23,683 nt of DNA from Chloroflexota bacterium (lineage in GTDB: Bacteria > Chloroflexota > Limnocylindria > Limnocylindrales > CSP1-4), in contig JACCVB010000039.1 in the NCBI GenBank assembly GCA_013698385.1, forward strand, positions 1 to 23,683, given 5' to 3'. The translations under genes were made by a program, and so were the position numbers. How positions within the stretch are numbered: the first letter of the stretch is position 1; each line of letters starts with the position of its first letter. Positions 21,550 through 23,683 of the stretch are shown here, piece by piece. The notes beneath the pieces are model-generated. The model did no database searches. It saw nothing but the letters and a program-made list of their open reading frames with translations, and was not told the DNA's origin.

Positions 21550-22958
21550 CGACGTTGCGACTTGCCGTCCCGACTCCGTCGAGCGGCGTCGCAGCGGCGT
21601 GCCAGGCGCTCGCGCCGCCCTCGCAGATCGGCCTCCAGGCGCGGGTCCAGCTGTCCCAGGCGTCGACGCCGATGGGCGGCTTCAAGACCACGATCGGCGG
21701 CCTCCAGCGCGCCGAGCGGATCGCGCAGACGGTGCTCGCGCAACTTCGCCAGCTCGATCCAGGCGACGATCGCGGCGCGCCCCGGGCCCGCTGCCAGGCC
21801 CTGCCAGGCATCGGCCGATTCGGCGTACCGACGTGACCGACGCAGGAGGTGCGCCCGATCCAGGGCGACGCGCTGGAGGTCCCACGGAGCGGCAAACGTG
21901 GCCGAGCGATGCCGGTACGAGGGGAAGGAGCTGGGCGGGCCGCCGAAGTCCGCTCGGACCCGCGGCGACCACCACGGGGGTTCGGTATCGGGCGGCTCGT
22001 TCGCGACCTCCACGGCGGACGGGTGGTCCGGGTTCCCATCACGGGACAGGATCTCCTCCAGGCAGGCCAGCGCCTCGTCCGGGCGCCTGGCACGAGCGAA
22101 AGCGCGGGCGAGTCCCGCCACGTCACCGAGCGGTGCTGAGCGTCGGGCGGCCGCGGACCCATAGCCACCATCCAGGAGTTGGACGACCCGAGCGAGTGAA
22201 CGGACGTCCTCGTCGTTGTGGCGGACCACCGCCAGGAGCGGGTGAGCCGGCCCGCCGCGGAGGAAGCCCAGGTACCGCCCGGGAATCTCCCAGCCGTCGA
22301 CGTCGTCGTGTCGTTCCAGGCCGAGCAACGACCGTTCGACCGTCTGCAGCCGAGCGTTCTCCATGCGGTGGCGAAACAGTCTGCGCACGATCGGCAGGAG
22401 GTCCAGGTGGCCCTCGTGTGTGGGCGCCGCCCGGCGGGCCATCCGATAGCGGGTGACCAGGAGCGGCCAGTCGAACCCGCGACCGTTGTAGGTCACCAGC
22501 CACGCGTCTGGAGGCAGGTGCCGCGCCAGTTCATCCAGGAGGGCGGGCTCGTCGGCGTGATCGGGCAGGAGCAACTGGACCTGGCGAAAGGCGTCTCCCT
22601 CCCACCAACCGAGTCCGATCAAGAAGGCCACCGTCCCGGCGGCCGTTGCCAGACCGGTGGTCTCGGTGTCCAGGCACACGAGCGGCCGGTCGGCGGGGGG
22701 CTGACCAGGCAGCCCGGCCAATCGCGCGCGATCGAGGGCAACCTGAGTCGTCCGACCTTCGACGCGCACGAATCGGCCCCCGCGCCCGGTCACCACTTCG
22801 CCATCAAGCGTCGTCGCCAATCGTTCCGCAAGGTTCGGGCCGGGGACCGGCCGATAGGGCAGGGGATCCGCCGGACCGGCAGGGTCCGTGCGTTCGGCTC
22901 GCAGTCGATCCAGGCGCCGGGTCAGCTGGGCGCGCGTGTCCGGTGCCAGGACGGTCAT
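21546..22958 (-). CDS. mrfB: MrfB/YprB-like RNase H-fold exonuclease with C-terminal TPR-like helices
   Basis: A 470-residue protein. The exonuclease core has LVCLDTETTG (D97, E99), WLVTYNGRGFDWPLL (D163) and VVRHNDEDVRSL (H247, D251), the acidic set of a DEDD-type nuclease. The middle carries TVERSLLGLERHDDV-like and PGRYLGFLRGG segments typical of YprB. The C-terminal third, about residues 280-470, has repeated helical pairs such as AFARARRPDEALACLEEIL and LGALEAADRGLEAAHR, suggesting TPR-type repeats. In Bacillus subtilis MrfB works with the helicase MrfA in repair of mitomycin C damage. Here the ATG at 22958 overlaps the MrfA-like stop as ATGA. The pairing strongly supports the call; activity is inferred. 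Confidence 0.83.
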   Translation of the reverse strand: MTVLAPDTRAQLTRRLDRLRAERTDPAGPADPLPYRPVPGPNLAERLATTLDGEVVTGRGGRFVRVEGRTTQVALDRARLAGLPGQPPADRPLVCLDTETTGLATAAGTVAFLIGLGWWEGDAFRQVQLLLPDHADEPALLDELARHLPPDAWLVTYNGRGFDWPLLVTRYRMARRAAPTHEGHLDLLPIVRRLFRHRMENARLQTVERSLLGLERHDDVDGWEIPGRYLGFLRGGPAHPLLAVVRHNDEDVRSLARVVQLLDGGYGSAAARRSAPLGDVAGLARAFARARRPDEALACLEEILSRDGNPDHPSAVEVANEPPDTEPPWWSPRVRADFGGPPSSFPSYRHRSATFAAPWDLQRVALDRAHLLRRSRRYAESADAWQGLAAGPGRAAIVAWIELAKLREHRLRDPLGALEAADRGLEAAHRRRRLGQLDPRLEADLRGRRERLARRCDAARRSRDGKSQRR

Positions 22959-23683
22959 GCCGGCACGGCTGGCGTGGTCGAGCGCAGTTCGGCCAGGAGT
23001 CGGCGAGCCAGCATCCGAGCATCCACGTGTGGCTCCAGGCGCGGCCCCGTGCAGGCCGGGCAACCGCCCTCGCAGGTGCAGGTGTCGATCAGGTCCGCCG
23101 CTACGGCAAGCAGTTCGTCGTGGCGTTCCCACAGCCGCTCGGCGAGGCCGATCCCACCCGGGACCGCTTCATAGAGGTAGATCGTCGGTTCCTCTGCGTG
23201 CGGCGAGCGGACCTGGCTGATCAGTCCCAGGTCGCGAGGGTCCACCATCAGCAGGATGGAGGCGACGGTCTGGATCGCGCGGCCGGCTCCGAGCAGGGCG
23301 ACGTCCAGCTCGTCCCGACGCCATCGATCGCGGGCACCGTCCGCGGTCAACCAGTAGGCCGTCGTCTGGAGCTCGATCTCGGGTAGGTGGATCCGGCCCC
23401 AGCCGAGGTTCTCATCGGTGACGAACTTGAGCTTCTTGTAGATCGTGGCGAGGCTGGCGACCATGACCTCCCCATGCCGTCGGCTGCCGCCCGGACCGGC
23501 GTCCTCGGCGAAGACGTCCAGCGGCTTGAGCGTCACGGCGCGATCGGCCTGGGTGTAGTGGTTCGCGTCGATCCGCCGGACGTACGCCTTGCGCTCGTCC
23601 CAGTCCAGGCGATCCACATGGAACTGGGCCGATTCGTGCAGGTAGATCGCGTCCTCGTGGACGAGCGTCTGGGCCGCGAACAG
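22955..23683 (-). CDS. mrfA: MrfA/YprA-like DEAD/DEAH helicase, C-terminal DUF1998 part
   Basis: The last 242 residues are visible, and the frame is open to the right edge. The segment begins LFAAQTLVHEDAIYLHESAQ and continues with KAYVRRIDANHYTQADRAV. It includes TTAYWLTADGARD, AIQTVASILLMVDPRDLGL, and IYLYEAVPGGIGLAERLWER. The end has CTCEGGCPACTGP, a four-Cys cluster expected to bind zinc. These features match the C-terminal region (DUF1998/MrfA zinc-binding domain) of the YprA/MrfA helicase family. The helicase motor itself lies outside the window. The stop overlaps the start of the exonuclease gene. Confidence 0.85.
   Translation of the reverse strand: MFAAQTLVHEDAIYLHESAQFHVDRLDWDERKAYVRRIDANHYTQADRAVTLKPLDVFAEDAGPGGSRRHGEVMVASLATIYKKLKFVTDENLGWGRIHLPEIELQTTAYWLTADGARDRWRRDELDVALLGAGRAIQTVASILLMVDPRDLGLISQVRSPHAEEPTIYLYEAVPGGIGLAERLWERHDELLAVAADLIDTCTCEGGCPACTGPRLEPHVDARMLARRLLAELRSTTPAVPA

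Noticed and set aside
1..23683. tRNA, rRNA, CRISPR array, insertion sequence, prophage or attachment site
   Set aside because: No cloverleaf, regularly spaced repeats, transposase or integrase, terminal inverted repeats or target duplications were seen. Gene spacing and composition look uniform, giving no sign of a recent insertion.

Overview
The window is a high-GC, densely packed bacterial chromosome segment. It has no tRNA, rRNA, CRISPR array or mobile element that I can see, and no gap between genes longer than about 170 bases. The protein set suggests a Chloroflexota lineage, perhaps a soil or freshwater Limnocylindria/Ellin6529-type genome: a DUF4446 membrane protein, a CpaE/TadZ-like ATPase, a DUF2342 zinc metalloprotease, a YchF with an unusual P-loop, and many start codons sitting directly behind a TAnnnT hexamer. 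The taxonomic call is inference.

Layout. (1) 1-863, minus strand: the N-terminal part of RarA, and a small protein with one membrane segment. (2) 1006-5262, plus strand: a DUF4446 protein, a large UvrD-type helicase fused to a RecB/AddB-like nuclease with a four-Cys iron-sulfur signature, and a four-helix membrane protein. (3) 5311-8550, plus: an M20 amidohydrolase, an agmatinase-family ureohydrolase preceded by a promoter and a folded ~106-nt leader, and a SAM methyltransferase. (4) 8575-12886, plus: a tightly overlapping run of a receiver domain, a CpaE-like ATPase, glutamate racemase MurI, a DUF2342 metalloprotease and a D-2-hydroxyacid dehydrogenase. (5) 12941-14044, plus: YchF. (6) A divergent pair, an acidic protein (minus, 14056-14454) and a PfkB sugar kinase (plus, 14506-15531), whose -10 boxes overlap on one palindromic GTATAC. 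(7) 15535-21381, minus: a carbohydrate (sugar or cyclitol) uptake and oxidation operon, read right to left as Gfo/Idh dehydrogenase, ABC ATPase, permease, lipoprotein binding protein, second Gfo/Idh dehydrogenase, HAD phosphatase. (8) 21546-23683, minus: MrfB (YprB)-like exonuclease and the C-terminal end of an MrfA (YprA)-like helicase, a DNA-repair pair.

How the parts work together. Region 7 is the clearest functional unit: an RbsABC-type importer brings in a sugar or cyclitol, two NAD(P)-dependent oxidoreductases can act on it, and a HAD phosphatase and the neighbouring PfkB kinase could add or remove phosphate. It has a good promoter (TTGACC, 16 bp, TATCGT) at the end of mrfB, followed by a ~134-nt leader with candidate operators. 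Regions 1, 2 and 8 add several genome-maintenance enzymes (RarA, helicase-nuclease, MrfAB).

I did not find a clearly new defence or mobile system. The most interesting leads are the folded leader of the ureohydrolase gene, the recurrent leaderless-promoter architecture, the shared palindromic -10 box, the split CpaE with a lysine-less receiver, and the regulation and unknown substrate of the sugar operon.
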